Source: Nitrospirillum iridis (lineage in GTDB: Bacteria; Pseudomonadota; Alphaproteobacteria; Azospirillales; Azospirillaceae). From it: DNA of 64,000 bases. Below the pieces are notes generated by a model. It was not told where the DNA came from. It did not search any database and saw nothing but the letters and a program-made list of their open reading frames with translations. The translations under genes were made by a program, and so were the position numbers. How positions within the stretch are numbered: position 1 is the first letter of the stretch; each line of letters starts with the position of its first letter. This document shows positions 8,032-17,246 of the stretch, piece by piece. Location: assembly GCF_014205765.1 (NCBI RefSeq), contig NZ_JACIIZ010000011.1, forward strand, positions 1 through 64,000. Reading direction: 5' to 3'.

Positions 8032-8846
8032 TGAAGACCATATCCGTCCTGATCGCCGCCTTCCGCGCGCGCCGCTGGCTCGGCGACTGCCTGGACGCCG
8101 TCTATGCGCAATCCTTGCCGGCCGGCTGGCGCCTTCAGGTGCTGGTGGGCGTCGACGGGTGCGACGATACGCTGGACTACATCGGAACGGTGCCCTATCC
8201 CGCCCTGCAGGGCGTGTACCTGGGGCGCAACCGCGGCACCTACGTCACCTTCAACACCTTGATGCAGTACGCCGATGGCGACCTGATCGCCCGCTTCGAC
8301 GCCGATGACGTGATGTTGGCCGACTATCTGCGGGCGCACATCGGGGCGCTGGAGGGGGGGGCCGACCTCACCATGTCCTGGAGCGTGTACACGGACGAAA
8401 ACCTGCGGCCCACATCCGTCGTGCCCGCCCTGCCGGACTATCGGCCCGAGAACGGCTGCCGGCGCAAGGGAACGGACGGGCAGTTCGTCGCCAAGCGGCA
8501 CATCTGGGAACGGCTGGGCGGGTTCCGCGCCTGGCCGTGCGGCGCTGATACGGAATTCGTGATCCGCGCCGAGGCGGCCGGCTTCCGCACGATGGTCCTG
8601 GAGGATTTCCTCTACCTGCGGCGCACGCATGCCAGCTCACTGACCACCCATCCAGAAACCAACTATGAATCCGGCACCAGGATGCGATTGCAGGAACTGA
8701 CCATCCAGTACCGGGAGGAATACCTGGCGGGGACGCGATCGGTGACGGTGGACAGCGAGGTCGAAACGGCGGCCATTCCGCTGCGGCATCCAGCGCCCCC
8801 CGGCCAGACCGCAGAGGTGGCCCCGGAAAATCGAACAGGATGGTAA
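8031..8846 (+). CDS. Second family 2 glycosyltransferase, last gene of operon
   Basis: 271 residues. SVLIAAFRARRWLGDCLDAV, LGRNRGTYVTFN and the ARFDADD motif near residue 88 are GT2 signatures, and GADTEFVIRAEAAGFR fits the acceptor-side helix. It differs clearly from the 4955 enzyme, so two different sugars or positions are likely. Start and previous stop share one base (TGATG). The last 40 residues are low in predicted structure. No transporter, resistance gene or regulator follows, so the product may stay cell-associated or leave by a route encoded elsewhere. Confidence 0.82.
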   Translation: MKTISVLIAAFRARRWLGDCLDAVYAQSLPAGWRLQVLVGVDGCDDTLDYIGTVPYPALQGVYLGRNRGTYVTFNTLMQYADGDLIARFDADDVMLADYLRAHIGALEGGADLTMSWSVYTDENLRPTSVVPALPDYRPENGCRRKGTDGQFVAKRHIWERLGGFRAWPCGADTEFVIRAEAAGFRTMVLEDFLYLRRTHASSLTTHPETNYESGTRMRLQELTIQYREEYLAGTRSVTVDSEVETAAIPLRHPAPPGQTAEVAPENRTGW

Positions 8847-9378
8847 GCTAATCCTGACCGGAAGAAGGTCCAGCCAATGGGCCCCAACTCACCTTGGAGC
8901 TCCTCTCAACGCCGGCCTTGGCTGAGGGATTGGTAGTGAAGCCGCAGCCGATGGTCTTCGCGTTGGGCCATTGTCAACCCCGACATTCAATTCTCCGCAG
9001 AGACCGAGGGGAGGAAGAGGTGGGGGAGAGGGTATTGGCCACGCGATCCGCCACGCGGCCCAGTGCCTGGCTGAGTGCGGTCACAAGGGCCGCTGTGCCG
9101 GCCACCGTCGGGTGGAATGACAGCTTCCACCCGGCATGCTTGCAATACCATGTGGAGTGCCATTTTCGGATTTGCGCTCCAGTCAAACCGCGCGATGATC
9201 CGCACACCCGGGCATGAGCCGACGCCATCGGAATTGGCGGATGAAGTCGTCAATCTGGCGATCCGTATATTTGATTTATAAATTTTAACCTTCTGACCGC
9301 GCCCCAGGGCTTTCCCCTGGAGTGAATGAGAGTATTTTGGCGTCGAAGATATGGATTCGGATGGTGTCTATGGCTGCA
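8847..9378. other. Intergenic region, no recognised gene
   Basis: About 530 bp between the glycosyltransferase and the convergent amidohydrolase. Short open frames exist on both strands, but none has a recognisable motif or a good ribosome site. A small hairpin (CCAGGG...CCCTGG) lies near 9305-9320. The region could be eroded mobile DNA; I cannot name a parent. Confidence 0.5.
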
Positions 9379-10830
9379 TTATATACTGTAATAGAACTTC
9401 ATGAGATTCTTGGTCTCATTTATCTTCCTGATTTTTTCTTCTGGGAGCGCCTGCTCAGCGAAAAGTGATATGCCGGGGCGGGGAAAGGATGCGTCTTGAG
9501 AGGACGTCAAAACGTCCATCCGGTTAAGAACAGCATGGCCGCCGACAAAAAGCAGCCGAACGTGGTGCTTTTGCGCACGGCCGATCAGCAGGGAAAGGAC
9601 GTCGGACCGGGATGTCATGGCGTCGTGGGCAAGGGCGGCGAAGTCGACGCCCATGATATCGGCAGGGGCGCCCTCCACAATTCTTCCGCCGCCATCGTCG
9701 CCGACGATGGTTTTGCGTCCCGTCTCCCAGGCGCCCTTCAGAATGTCCGCCGGCGATAGTATTTCACCGTCGTCGGACGCCGCGTTGCCGAGATGATAGA
9801 CGAGGCGCAGTTCTCTCAGCATATCCTCGTCATCGTCCAGGCTCATTCCGTCCAGTCCGAAGGCCAGGGGTGTGCCGGCTTGCGTCAACCGCCGCATGGG
9901 CGGCAGGCCCGACCGCAGGCGCAGGTTGGAGGAGGTGTTGACCACCACCGTGACGCCCCGGTCCGCCAGCAGGGCGCATTCGTCGGGCCGCAGCCAGACG
10001 CCGTGCGCCACCGTGAGACGGGGGGTAAGCAGGCCGATGGTATCGAAATGGCGGAGGATGCCATCGGGATAGCGTTGGTCCGCCCAGGCCCGCTGGCGGC
10101 GCGTCTCCAGCAGGTGCATGTGCACGCGCCGGCCATCGTCGCGTGCGGCGCGGGCGATCTTCTCCAACGTGGCGGGTTGAACCCACTGCGGCCCGACGGG
10201 GTGGTATTGCAGCGTGAAAAGCGCGTGCTCGAACGCCCGGGCCTGGTCCATCAGGGCCAGGTTGGTGGCGCAGTCGCGCATTCCGGCTTCACGCCCCCGC
10301 AGTTCCTCATATTCCTGCGGGGACACATGGGCCGCCAGCGGCGCCATATCCCCATAGACCACGGGGTTGGCATCGAAGAAGGGCCAGCAGAAGGCCACCC
10401 GGACGCCAACGTCCCGCGCCGCCCGCGACACGGCCTCGGCCTCGGCCAGCAGGGTCTGACTGCTTTGGGTGTTGTGGCAGTGATTGACGACGCCGATGCC
10501 GGATGCCGCCATGCGCGAAAAGGCGATGGCGGCGCACTGGTGGAAGTCCAGCGGCGGTTGGCGGGCCAGGTCGGGCAGCCATGTTTCCAGGGGCTGGTCG
10601 GCCGCGCCGAACGCCAGGGTGCCCAGCCCACGCCCATGATCATGGGCGTTTGCCAGGGCCGGCATCAGCAGCAGGCGGGACTCCTCCGGCGTCAATAACG
10701 TGGGGTCCACCGGTCGCACGCTAGTGATCCTGCCGTGGGCGATGACGACCTCATGGGGGCCGGCGGGGGCCTGGGCGGCGGATGGGATAAGGTGCCCGGC
10801 CCGCACGATCAGGGCGGTCTCATCTGACAT
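9379..10830 (-). CDS. Amidohydrolase / metal-dependent deaminase (COG0402-like)
   Basis: 483 residues from the ATG at 10830, chosen because GGAGC precedes it and MSDETALIVRAGHLI is a typical amidohydrolase start; the frame is open further upstream without similarity. Motifs in order: NAHDHGRG (metal site 1), HMHLLETR, VAHGVWL, and GLDGMSLDDDED, as in guanine-deaminase/chlorohydrolase-type enzymes. The canonical first HxH is HDH here. It should hydrolyse an amine, amide or halide on a ring or guanidine-like substrate. It is divergent from a TonB receptor, which suggests that the two handle the same compound. Confidence 0.75.
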   Translation of the reverse strand: MSDETALIVRAGHLIPSAAQAPAGPHEVVIAHGRITSVRPVDPTLLTPEESRLLLMPALANAHDHGRGLGTLAFGAADQPLETWLPDLARQPPLDFHQCAAIAFSRMAASGIGVVNHCHNTQSSQTLLAEAEAVSRAARDVGVRVAFCWPFFDANPVVYGDMAPLAAHVSPQEYEELRGREAGMRDCATNLALMDQARAFEHALFTLQYHPVGPQWVQPATLEKIARAARDDGRRVHMHLLETRRQRAWADQRYPDGILRHFDTIGLLTPRLTVAHGVWLRPDECALLADRGVTVVVNTSSNLRLRSGLPPMRRLTQAGTPLAFGLDGMSLDDDEDMLRELRLVYHLGNAASDDGEILSPADILKGAWETGRKTIVGDDGGGRIVEGAPADIMGVDFAALAHDAMTSRSDVLSLLIGRAQKHHVRLLFVGGHAVLNRMDVLTSSQDASFPRPGISLFAEQALPEEKIRKINETKNLMKFYYSI

Positions 10831-11234
10831 GCTTGCTCCGGCGGTTTGCGACTGGCCTCCCCGCATGATAGGGCAGCGGGGGATCGAGCGTATCGGAAAC
10901 GCCGGCCCGGTCGGTTGCCAGTTGCGCAGCGCCGGTGTGCACCCCTGGCAACGGTTGAGGGGTCGCACGGATTTAGCAACAGGACTGTTCCGTTCTTGCA
11001 ATGGCCTTGGCCGCGTTTTCCCCGGACGATGAAGGCGTCGGGACGTGCAACGCCAACCACCGTCCGCCGACAGTGGAGTTCGGTGACAGCCGTGGTCCCG
11101 CCGTAGGGTTCGAATAACCGCGGGTTCGAATAACCGCAAACGCATCCAAGGCCCGGTGCCGTGAGGCGCATGGGTCAAGGGCGAGAAAATTTAAATAAAG
11201 GGGGCATTAATGTTTCAGGTCAGGGGGACTCTTC
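10831..11234. other. Divergent promoter region between amidohydrolase and TonB receptor
   Basis: 404 bp without a supported gene. It contains a tandem 16-bp repeat (listed separately) and, close to the receptor, the AT-rich stretch AAAATTTAAATAAA followed by a GGGGGA ribosome site before 11235. Confidence 0.5.
11106..11137. repeat. Tandem 16-bp repeat, candidate operator
   Basis: Two identical, immediately adjacent units of GGGTTCGAATAACCGC (11106-11121, 11122-11137). Each unit contains the palindrome TTCGAA flanked by GGTT and AACC half-sites. It lies 100 bp before a TonB-receptor start and in the leader side of the divergent amidohydrolase, a natural place for a shared regulator. Confidence 0.5.
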
Positions 11235-13577
11235 ATGTCTGAATGTCATCCGCGTACCAACCCGTCGCTGGTCCAGCGCGCCGGCCTCGCCTTTCTCATC
11301 CTGTCGTGTGCCCCCGGCGCCCTCGTCGTTGGCTCCGCGACGGCCTGGGCCCAGTCCCAGCCGGCGGCGGATGCGGATGGCCTGACGGAGATCATCGTGA
11401 CCGCCCAGCGGCGCGGCGAAAGCATCAGCAAGGTGCCGCTGTCGGTCGCCTCCCTCAGCCAGCAACAGATGGACCAGCAAGGCATCCGCAAGATCGACGA
11501 CATCGCGCGGGTGACACCGGCCCTGCGCTTCGTGCCGGCATCCGGCGTCACGTCGAACAACGGCAGCAACATCTACATCCGTGGCCTGTCGTCCGACGTC
11601 GGCTCCGCCACCACCGCCATCTACATCGACGACACGCCCATCCAGATCCGCAACGTCGGCTATTACGGCGGCAACCCCTATCCCAAGGTGTTTGACCTGG
11701 AACGGGTGGAGGTACTGCGCGGCCCCCAGGGCACGCTGTTCGGCGCCAGCGCGGAGGGCGGTGCGGTGCGCTTCATCACGCCGCAGCCCAGCTTCGACAA
11801 GCTGGAAATCTATTCCCGCGCCGAGGTGGCCTCCACCGAGAATGGTGCCGCCAGCTATGAGGTCGGGTCCGCCGTGGGCGGGCCGATTTCCAACACCCTG
11901 GCCGTGCGCGCCAGCGCCTGGTACCAGCACAGCGGCGGCTACATCGATCAGGTCAAGCCGGGAACCAACACCGTCATCAACAAGGACATCAATTCCTCCG
12001 ACACGCGCGAGGCGCGCCTGTCGGCCGCCTGGAAGCCGATCGAAGGTTTGACGGTGACGCCCAGCATTTACTACCAGGAGGAAAAGTCCCGGGCGCGCAA
12101 CGACTACTGGGAAGGCTATGGCAATGCCAGCAATGGCGACTACAAGAGCGGTGTGGCCATGCTGGAGCCGAGCAAGGATCGCTTCACCATGCCGGCCCTG
12201 GCCGTGAAGTATGAGTTGGAAGACAATATCGAGATCATCTCCAACACCTCATACTTCCAGCGTCAGCAGGATCAGACGCTGAATTACGCGACGTATTTCT
12301 CCTTCCTGCGGACCGGCAACCCCTTCGGCACTTATTCCAACAAGGACATTTCCAACACCAACGACTACCTGACGCTGAACCAGCGGAACCTGACGCAGGA
12401 GCTGCGCGCCCAGTCGTATGACAACAAGTATCTCGACTGGACGGCGGGTGCTTACTATTCCCGCACCCGCCAGTATTTCACCAACTACACGGGTTCGGGC
12501 CGGATACCGGGCGTGCTGGTCAGCGGCTATCCGCAATATGAAAGCCGCTACAGCTACGTGAACCTGGTCGCGGCGAACGACCACCAGTACGCCGGCTATG
12601 GCAGCGTCGACATCAAGCCGATCGAGGACCTGAAGATCACCCTGGCGGCCCGCTATACCCTGGATGAGTTCACCTTCACCGACACGAAGGACGGCCCGAC
12701 CAACGCCGGCGTCCGCACCGTCAAGACCGTGGGGGCAACGGAGGGCAGTTGGACGCCGAAGGTCGGTGTCTCCTATCAGCTGGACCCGGATCACATGCTG
12801 TACGCCTCGGCCACCGAAGGCTTTCGGCCCGGCGGCGCCCAGGCTGCGGTCGCCAGCGAGTTCTGCGCCGGCGACCTCAAGACCCTGGGCCTGACCTCCA
12901 GCCCCACCGGCTATGAGTCCGATCACCTCTGGTCCTATGAAGGCGGCAGCAAGAACAAGCTGTTCGGCGGCATGGTGAGCCTGGATGCCAGCGGCTATCT
13001 GCTGAAATGGAAAAACATCCAGCAATCCATCCGCCTGCCGACCTGCAGCTTCTCCTACATTTCCAACCTGGGTGCCGCCACGGGCAAGGGCTTGGAATTG
13101 TCCGCCGCCGTCCGGCCGCTGCACGGCCTGACCTTCGGCACCGAGATCGGCTACACCCACATCACCTATGATGAAAACATCTATGGCGGCAACAACCTGC
13201 TGCTGCGCGCGGAAGGTCAGCGCATCGGTGGGCCGCTGTGGTCCGGCCATGTCTACGGGGAAGGGGAGATTCCCGTGACCGAGGCCATCACCGGCTATCT
13301 GCGCGCCGATTACAGCTTCGCCAGCAAGAACATCCAGCAGGCCACCCAGGGGACGTACGGTTATGACTCCGGCCTCTATGCCCTGGGGGCCACCAACTAC
13401 CTGTCCTTGCGGGCCGGTGCCCGGTTCTCCGGCCTGGATCTGTCGCTGTTCATCGACAATGTCACCAATTCCAACGACGTGCTGTCGCGCAACCACGACG
13501 GTGTCGGCGGCACGCTTTACTACGACCAGAGCTATCGGCCCCGCACCTTCGGCCTGACGGCGCAGTACCGATACTAA
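11235..13577 (+). CDS. TonB-dependent outer-membrane receptor
   Basis: 780 residues. A signal peptide ends near residue 35 (ATAWAQ), followed by the TonB box TEIIVTAQRR, a plug domain (PLSVASLSQQQMD, NIYIRGLS, DLERVEVLRGPQGTLFGASAEGGAVRFIT) and a long beta-barrel ending in FGLTAQYRY, with the terminal aromatic needed for insertion. This is the sphingomonad-type receptor class (TonB receptors of catabolic clusters) rather than a clear siderophore receptor. It should import a bulky or scarce substrate with energy from TonB-ExbBD. A strong convergent terminator follows it. Confidence 0.92.
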   Translation: MSECHPRTNPSLVQRAGLAFLILSCAPGALVVGSATAWAQSQPAADADGLTEIIVTAQRRGESISKVPLSVASLSQQQMDQQGIRKIDDIARVTPALRFVPASGVTSNNGSNIYIRGLSSDVGSATTAIYIDDTPIQIRNVGYYGGNPYPKVFDLERVEVLRGPQGTLFGASAEGGAVRFITPQPSFDKLEIYSRAEVASTENGAASYEVGSAVGGPISNTLAVRASAWYQHSGGYIDQVKPGTNTVINKDINSSDTREARLSAAWKPIEGLTVTPSIYYQEEKSRARNDYWEGYGNASNGDYKSGVAMLEPSKDRFTMPALAVKYELEDNIEIISNTSYFQRQQDQTLNYATYFSFLRTGNPFGTYSNKDISNTNDYLTLNQRNLTQELRAQSYDNKYLDWTAGAYYSRTRQYFTNYTGSGRIPGVLVSGYPQYESRYSYVNLVAANDHQYAGYGSVDIKPIEDLKITLAARYTLDEFTFTDTKDGPTNAGVRTVKTVGATEGSWTPKVGVSYQLDPDHMLYASATEGFRPGGAQAAVASEFCAGDLKTLGLTSSPTGYESDHLWSYEGGSKNKLFGGMVSLDASGYLLKWKNIQQSIRLPTCSFSYISNLGAATGKGLELSAAVRPLHGLTFGTEIGYTHITYDENIYGGNNLLLRAEGQRIGGPLWSGHVYGEGEIPVTEAITGYLRADYSFASKNIQQATQGTYGYDSGLYALGATNYLSLRAGARFSGLDLSLFIDNVTNSNDVLSRNHDGVGGTLYYDQSYRPRTFGLTAQYRY

Positions 13578-13597
13578 GCCTCTCAACAGTGCGAAAA

Positions 13598-13634
13598 AAG
13601 GGGCGGTGGCATCTCATGGGTGCCACCGCCCCTT
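13598..13634. terminator. Bidirectional terminator between receptor and lipase genes
   Basis: A perfect 14-bp stem (13598-13611 with 13621-13634) with a 9-nt loop, GC-rich, preceded by AAAAAA on the left. It lies between two convergent genes, so it can serve both. Confidence 0.8.
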
Positions 13635-13661
13635 GTGTTTGGGGCCCCGCGCTGTTGGCCG

Positions 13662-14948
13662 TCAGTCGTTGAAGGGCACGCCCGGTGTCGCCGTCTGCAC
13701 CGGACCCGGGGCAGTGATGCTGGCGCAATCGCCCTTGGGCGTTTCCCCCTTCATCAGGGACTGGACGAAGGGCAGGCTGTCGCTCAGCGACCCGTTGACG
13801 GCGCCATTGTGACTGAGGCCCGGATAGGTGTGCCATTGCACATTGGTCCCGGCGTCGCACATGGCCTTCACGGCGTTGTATTGCCCGGCGGTGCCCGCCA
13901 TGCCGTCGGCCAGGCCGGTGCCGGCGAAGATGGGCACGGTCATCCTGGCGACCGGCAGGACGAAGTTGGCCTCCATGTCGCCATCCAGCGGCGCCAGGTC
14001 ACTGACGAAGGCATCCGCGCCGCTCACTCCCTGCTTTTTCGACAAGGCGAACAGGTCGTGCAGGCAGGATGTCCGGGCGGCGTCCAGCAGGGCGCGGCCC
14101 TTGGGCGTCACGAAATCGGCGGGATCTAACTCGGGGTGCAGGGCGCGGTCGATGCCGCCGATGCGCAGCATGGCGAAGCCGGGGTCCATCTGCCTCGGGT
14201 CCGTGTACTGCTCCGGCTTCTTGACGAAGCCGTCGCCCTGGGGACCGGCGAAGGTGACGACCAGCCCGGTGGCGACGGTGCCCAGCACGTGCAGATCCGG
14301 CGCGTAGCTGGGCGCCAGATAGGTGGCCCCCAGCGCCGCGCCGGAGCCCTGGGACTGGCCGGCGATGACCACCTGGTTGCGCAACAGGCCCGGCTTGGAC
14401 TTCAGTGCCGCGCGCACGGCGTCCAGGACGGAATAGCCCTCTGATTTCCACAGCAGATAGGGATGAACGCCCTTCGTTCCCAGCCCTTCATAATCGGTGG
14501 CCACGACGGCGAATCCCGCCTCCATCCATCGCTGCAGATAGGCCACGTCGCGCGCCGGCTGGCCCCGCCAGGAGGGGGCGCAGACATCGGCGAAGCCGGT
14601 CGTGCCATGGGCCCAGGCGAGGACGGGCCAGCCACCCTGGGGCGGCGGCCCGGCGGGGATGTAGACGATGCCGGAGACCGGCACCACACCCCGCCCGACG
14701 CCGCTGGTCGCGGTGTAAAGGAAGCGTGACGCCGTTGCCGATTTAGGCCGTGACAGTGCCGGCGGAAGTGCTTCTTCCCGCAGGGGCAGGCCTGGCTGCC
14801 CCATGGCGGAATCCCAGCGGTAGAAGGCTGAGACGCCACCGTCGCCGTCGATATCCGGCCCGCCGTCTTTCGCGCCCGATGCCAGGGCCGTGCCGGACAT
14901 CAGGACCAAGGAAAAGTACAGAAGCGCGCGCTTGGAAATTCTGAACAT
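13662..14948 (-). CDS. Secreted alpha/beta hydrolase, secretory-lipase-like
   Basis: 428 residues with an N-terminal signal peptide (ALLYFSLVLMSGTALAS). The core includes PVLAWAHGTTG (oxyanion-hole region), the nucleophile elbow GQSQGSG, TVPIFAGTGLAD (acid region) and YPGLSHNG (histidine). The pattern and length fit the secretory lipase (LIP) family of triacylglycerol/ester hydrolases. It probably acts in the periplasm or outside on an ester. It is divergent from the MFS gene at 15166. Confidence 0.78.
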   Translation of the reverse strand: MFRISKRALLYFSLVLMSGTALASGAKDGGPDIDGDGGVSAFYRWDSAMGQPGLPLREEALPPALSRPKSATASRFLYTATSGVGRGVVPVSGIVYIPAGPPPQGGWPVLAWAHGTTGFADVCAPSWRGQPARDVAYLQRWMEAGFAVVATDYEGLGTKGVHPYLLWKSEGYSVLDAVRAALKSKPGLLRNQVVIAGQSQGSGAALGATYLAPSYAPDLHVLGTVATGLVVTFAGPQGDGFVKKPEQYTDPRQMDPGFAMLRIGGIDRALHPELDPADFVTPKGRALLDAARTSCLHDLFALSKKQGVSGADAFVSDLAPLDGDMEANFVLPVARMTVPIFAGTGLADGMAGTAGQYNAVKAMCDAGTNVQWHTYPGLSHNGAVNGSLSDSLPFVQSLMKGETPKGDCASITAPGPVQTATPGVPFND

Positions 14949-15165
14949 GCGATGTCCGATCTTTTGTCGCCATCATGGAAAGTCTACAGCCTATGGCGGT
15001 CGATTCCATTTACCTGCGTCGATTTTTACAATGGGCCGTTGCCCAATCGACAACGCCCGGGACCGCTTACTTTTGTGAACGGCCCGGTGCTAATCCCGCA
15101 CCCGTCTTGCCTACACGGCGTCGGCGGCCCAGTCTTAAGCCCTTGAAGCCAAGCGGGAGAGCGGC

Positions 15166-16386
15166 GTGATCATGGGGACAGCGGTGAAAGAGGGCGGGTG
15201 GAAGCGCCTGACGGTCCTGGTGGTGTACGGCATCGGCCTGGGCAGCATGTCGCTGGTGGGTATCCTCTCGCCCTTGACCTTGCGCATCACCGCCGACCTT
15301 CAGGCTCCGGCGGCCGCCATCGGCCTGACCATCGCGCTGTTTTCCCTGCCCGCCGCGATCATGGCCATGGTGGGCGGCGGCATCGTCGATCGCATCGGGC
15401 CGCGCCGGGCGCTGGGGCTGGCCGCCCCCGTCCTGGCGGTCGCCGACACCGTCGTCTTCCTGGCGCGCGACCTCTGGCTGCTGGATGTCGGCGTGCTGCT
15501 GGCCGGTATGGGCTACGTGGGCGTGCTGAACGGCGGGGCGGCGATGCTGATGGGCGGTCTGGACGGCGCCACCCGCACCAAGGCCATGGCCTTGTGGTCG
15601 ACCTATGCGCCGGTCGGCTTCTCCCTGGGCCTGCTGGTGGCGGCGCCGTTCACCACGGCGGCCGACTGGCGCCTGGCGCCGGCGCTGCACGGCGCCTTCA
15701 TGCTGCTGTGCTGTGTGGGCACCGTGTTCCTGCCGCAGGTGCCGCCGCGCAAGGCCGATGGCCTGCCCGTCCGGCAACAGGTCGCCCGGTTGTTCGGCGC
15801 CCTGCGCCGGCGTGATGTCCTGCAACTGGCGGTCAGCGCCGCCATGCCCAGCATGATCTCCTACGGCACCAGCCTGGTGGCCGCGACATACCTGGCCAAG
15901 GTGCATGGCGTGTCCCTGGCCGCGTCCGCCAGCATCGTGGCGGTGGCCAAGATCGCGGCCGTCCTGCTGGGGGGAACCATCACCGGCACCCTGCTGGCCC
16001 GCGACTTCCCGCCTCGAATCCTGTTCACCCTCATGGTGGGGGTGGGGATGGTGGCGCAGTTCCTGCTGTTCTTCCCCGGCAGCCCGTTGCCGTTGGCGGT
16101 GGCGGGGCTGATGGGCTGGCTGTTCACCTTCGGCGCCCTGTCGGGCGTCTGTATGGCCGCCATGCCGCTGGTCGCGGGGCCGGCGCTGGGCGGCGGCACG
16201 GTGGCGGGCACGGTCAACCAGTTCGTCTCCCTGGCCTCTTTCCTCACGCCCACCATTTACTTCGCGTCATCGGCCTGGGGCGGCTACGTGGCCATAGCCC
16301 TCGCCGGCTTGGCCGTGGCCTTGGTCGCGTTGCCCGGCATCGTGGGGGCGCGTCGCCGGGTGGTGCCGGCGGTTCCCGCCCCTTGA
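15166..16386 (+). CDS. MFS transporter (CynX/NimT-like)
   Basis: 406 residues with about twelve hydrophobic segments. GGGIVDRIGPRRALGLA is the loop 2-3 signature of the major facilitator superfamily. GTG at 15166 is preferred because GGGAG lies 6 bp upstream; ATG at 15172 is the alternative. It should move a small organic anion or breakdown product across the inner membrane. It ends 4 bp from the stop of the convergent SDR, with no room for a terminator. Confidence 0.85.
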   Translation: MIMGTAVKEGGWKRLTVLVVYGIGLGSMSLVGILSPLTLRITADLQAPAAAIGLTIALFSLPAAIMAMVGGGIVDRIGPRRALGLAAPVLAVADTVVFLARDLWLLDVGVLLAGMGYVGVLNGGAAMLMGGLDGATRTKAMALWSTYAPVGFSLGLLVAAPFTTAADWRLAPALHGAFMLLCCVGTVFLPQVPPRKADGLPVRQQVARLFGALRRRDVLQLAVSAAMPSMISYGTSLVAATYLAKVHGVSLAASASIVAVAKIAAVLLGGTITGTLLARDFPPRILFTLMVGVGMVAQFLLFFPGSPLPLAVAGLMGWLFTFGALSGVCMAAMPLVAGPALGGGTVAGTVNQFVSLASFLTPTIYFASSAWGGYVAIALAGLAVALVALPGIVGARRRVVPAVPAP

Positions 16387-16390
16387 GCGC

Positions 16391-17110
16391 TTAAACCGCC
16401 GTATCGCCACCGTCCACCGGGATCATGGCGCCGGTGATATAGGACGCGGCGGGGGAGAGCAGGTAGCGGATCAGGGCGGACGCTTCCTCGGCCCGGCCAT
16501 GGCGGCGCAGGGGGATGCGGTCATCCACGGCCCGGCGCATGGTGTCCGCATGGTCTTGCGCCGACCAGAACGCCCGAGTCTGCGGCGTGTCCACCCATCC
16601 GACCAGCGCCACGTTCACCCGGATGCCCCGGGGGCCCAATTCCGCCGCCAGGCTGCGGACCAGGCTGGTCAGGCCGGCTTTGGTGGCCTGATAGGCGTGG
16701 GTATGCGGTTGCCCCCGCAGCGTGGCGGTGGAGGAGACGAAGACGATACTGGCTTGGGGGGAGGCGCTCAGCGGCTCCAGCGCCGCCTGCGCCGCCAGGA
16801 AGGGCAGGCGCAGGTTGACCGCCGCCGCCTCATCCCACATCGCCGCCGTCCATTGGCCCACCGGGGCCGCCTGCACCAGGGATGCCGCCACGACCACCGC
16901 GTCCAGGGCCGGCCGGTCGGCGCGCACGGCATCGACCGCCAGGGCGCCCGCCTCGGGATCGGCGGGGTTGATGGGGATGTACAGGTCCCAGGGGCCGGAT
17001 GTATCGGCCGCGCCATCCGCCATGGCGACCCAGTCGCCGTCGGCCTTGCAGGCCTGCGCCACCGTCCGTCCCAGGCCGGCCGAACCGCCGATGATCAAGA
17101 TGCGCGCCAT
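16391..17110 (-). CDS. SDR-family oxidoreductase
   Basis: 239 residues from the ATG at 17110. IIGGSAGLGRTV is the glycine-rich cofactor loop, VFVSSTATL carries the catalytic Ser, AYQATKAG is the YxxxK active site and PVDGGDTAV the C-terminus. The stretch normally holding NNAG reads VVAAS, a divergence that leaves the catalytic residues intact. Substrate unknown. It is divergent from the DUF1445 gene. Confidence 0.85.
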   Translation of the reverse strand: MARILIIGGSAGLGRTVAQACKADGDWVAMADGAADTSGPWDLYIPINPADPEAGALAVDAVRADRPALDAVVVAASLVQAAPVGQWTAAMWDEAAAVNLRLPFLAAQAALEPLSASPQASIVFVSSTATLRGQPHTHAYQATKAGLTSLVRSLAAELGPRGIRVNVALVGWVDTPQTRAFWSAQDHADTMRRAVDDRIPLRRHGRAEEASALIRYLLSPAASYITGAMIPVDGGDTAV

Positions 17111-17246
17111 GGTCCGCTTTCCCCCGTTGTTCGATGCCGGCTCCACCACACACCCGCGCGCGGGGCCAGGCACAGGGCCGCTTCGGCAACGGCCGGGGCA
17201 AAAAATAGCAACTCCCGGCAACGCCCACCCTGGATATGATCGCGCC

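Noticed and set aside
8894-9281. Possible decayed transposase in the 8847-9378 gap
   Set aside because: Short frames on both strands, but no DDE motif, terminal repeats or recognisable similarity.
11106-11137. CRISPR-like array
   Set aside because: Only two adjacent 16-bp units with no spacers and no cas genes.
12249-13586. 445-residue minus-strand open frame opposite the TonB receptor
   Set aside because: Low-complexity Gly/Val/Gln-rich shadow of the receptor barrel.
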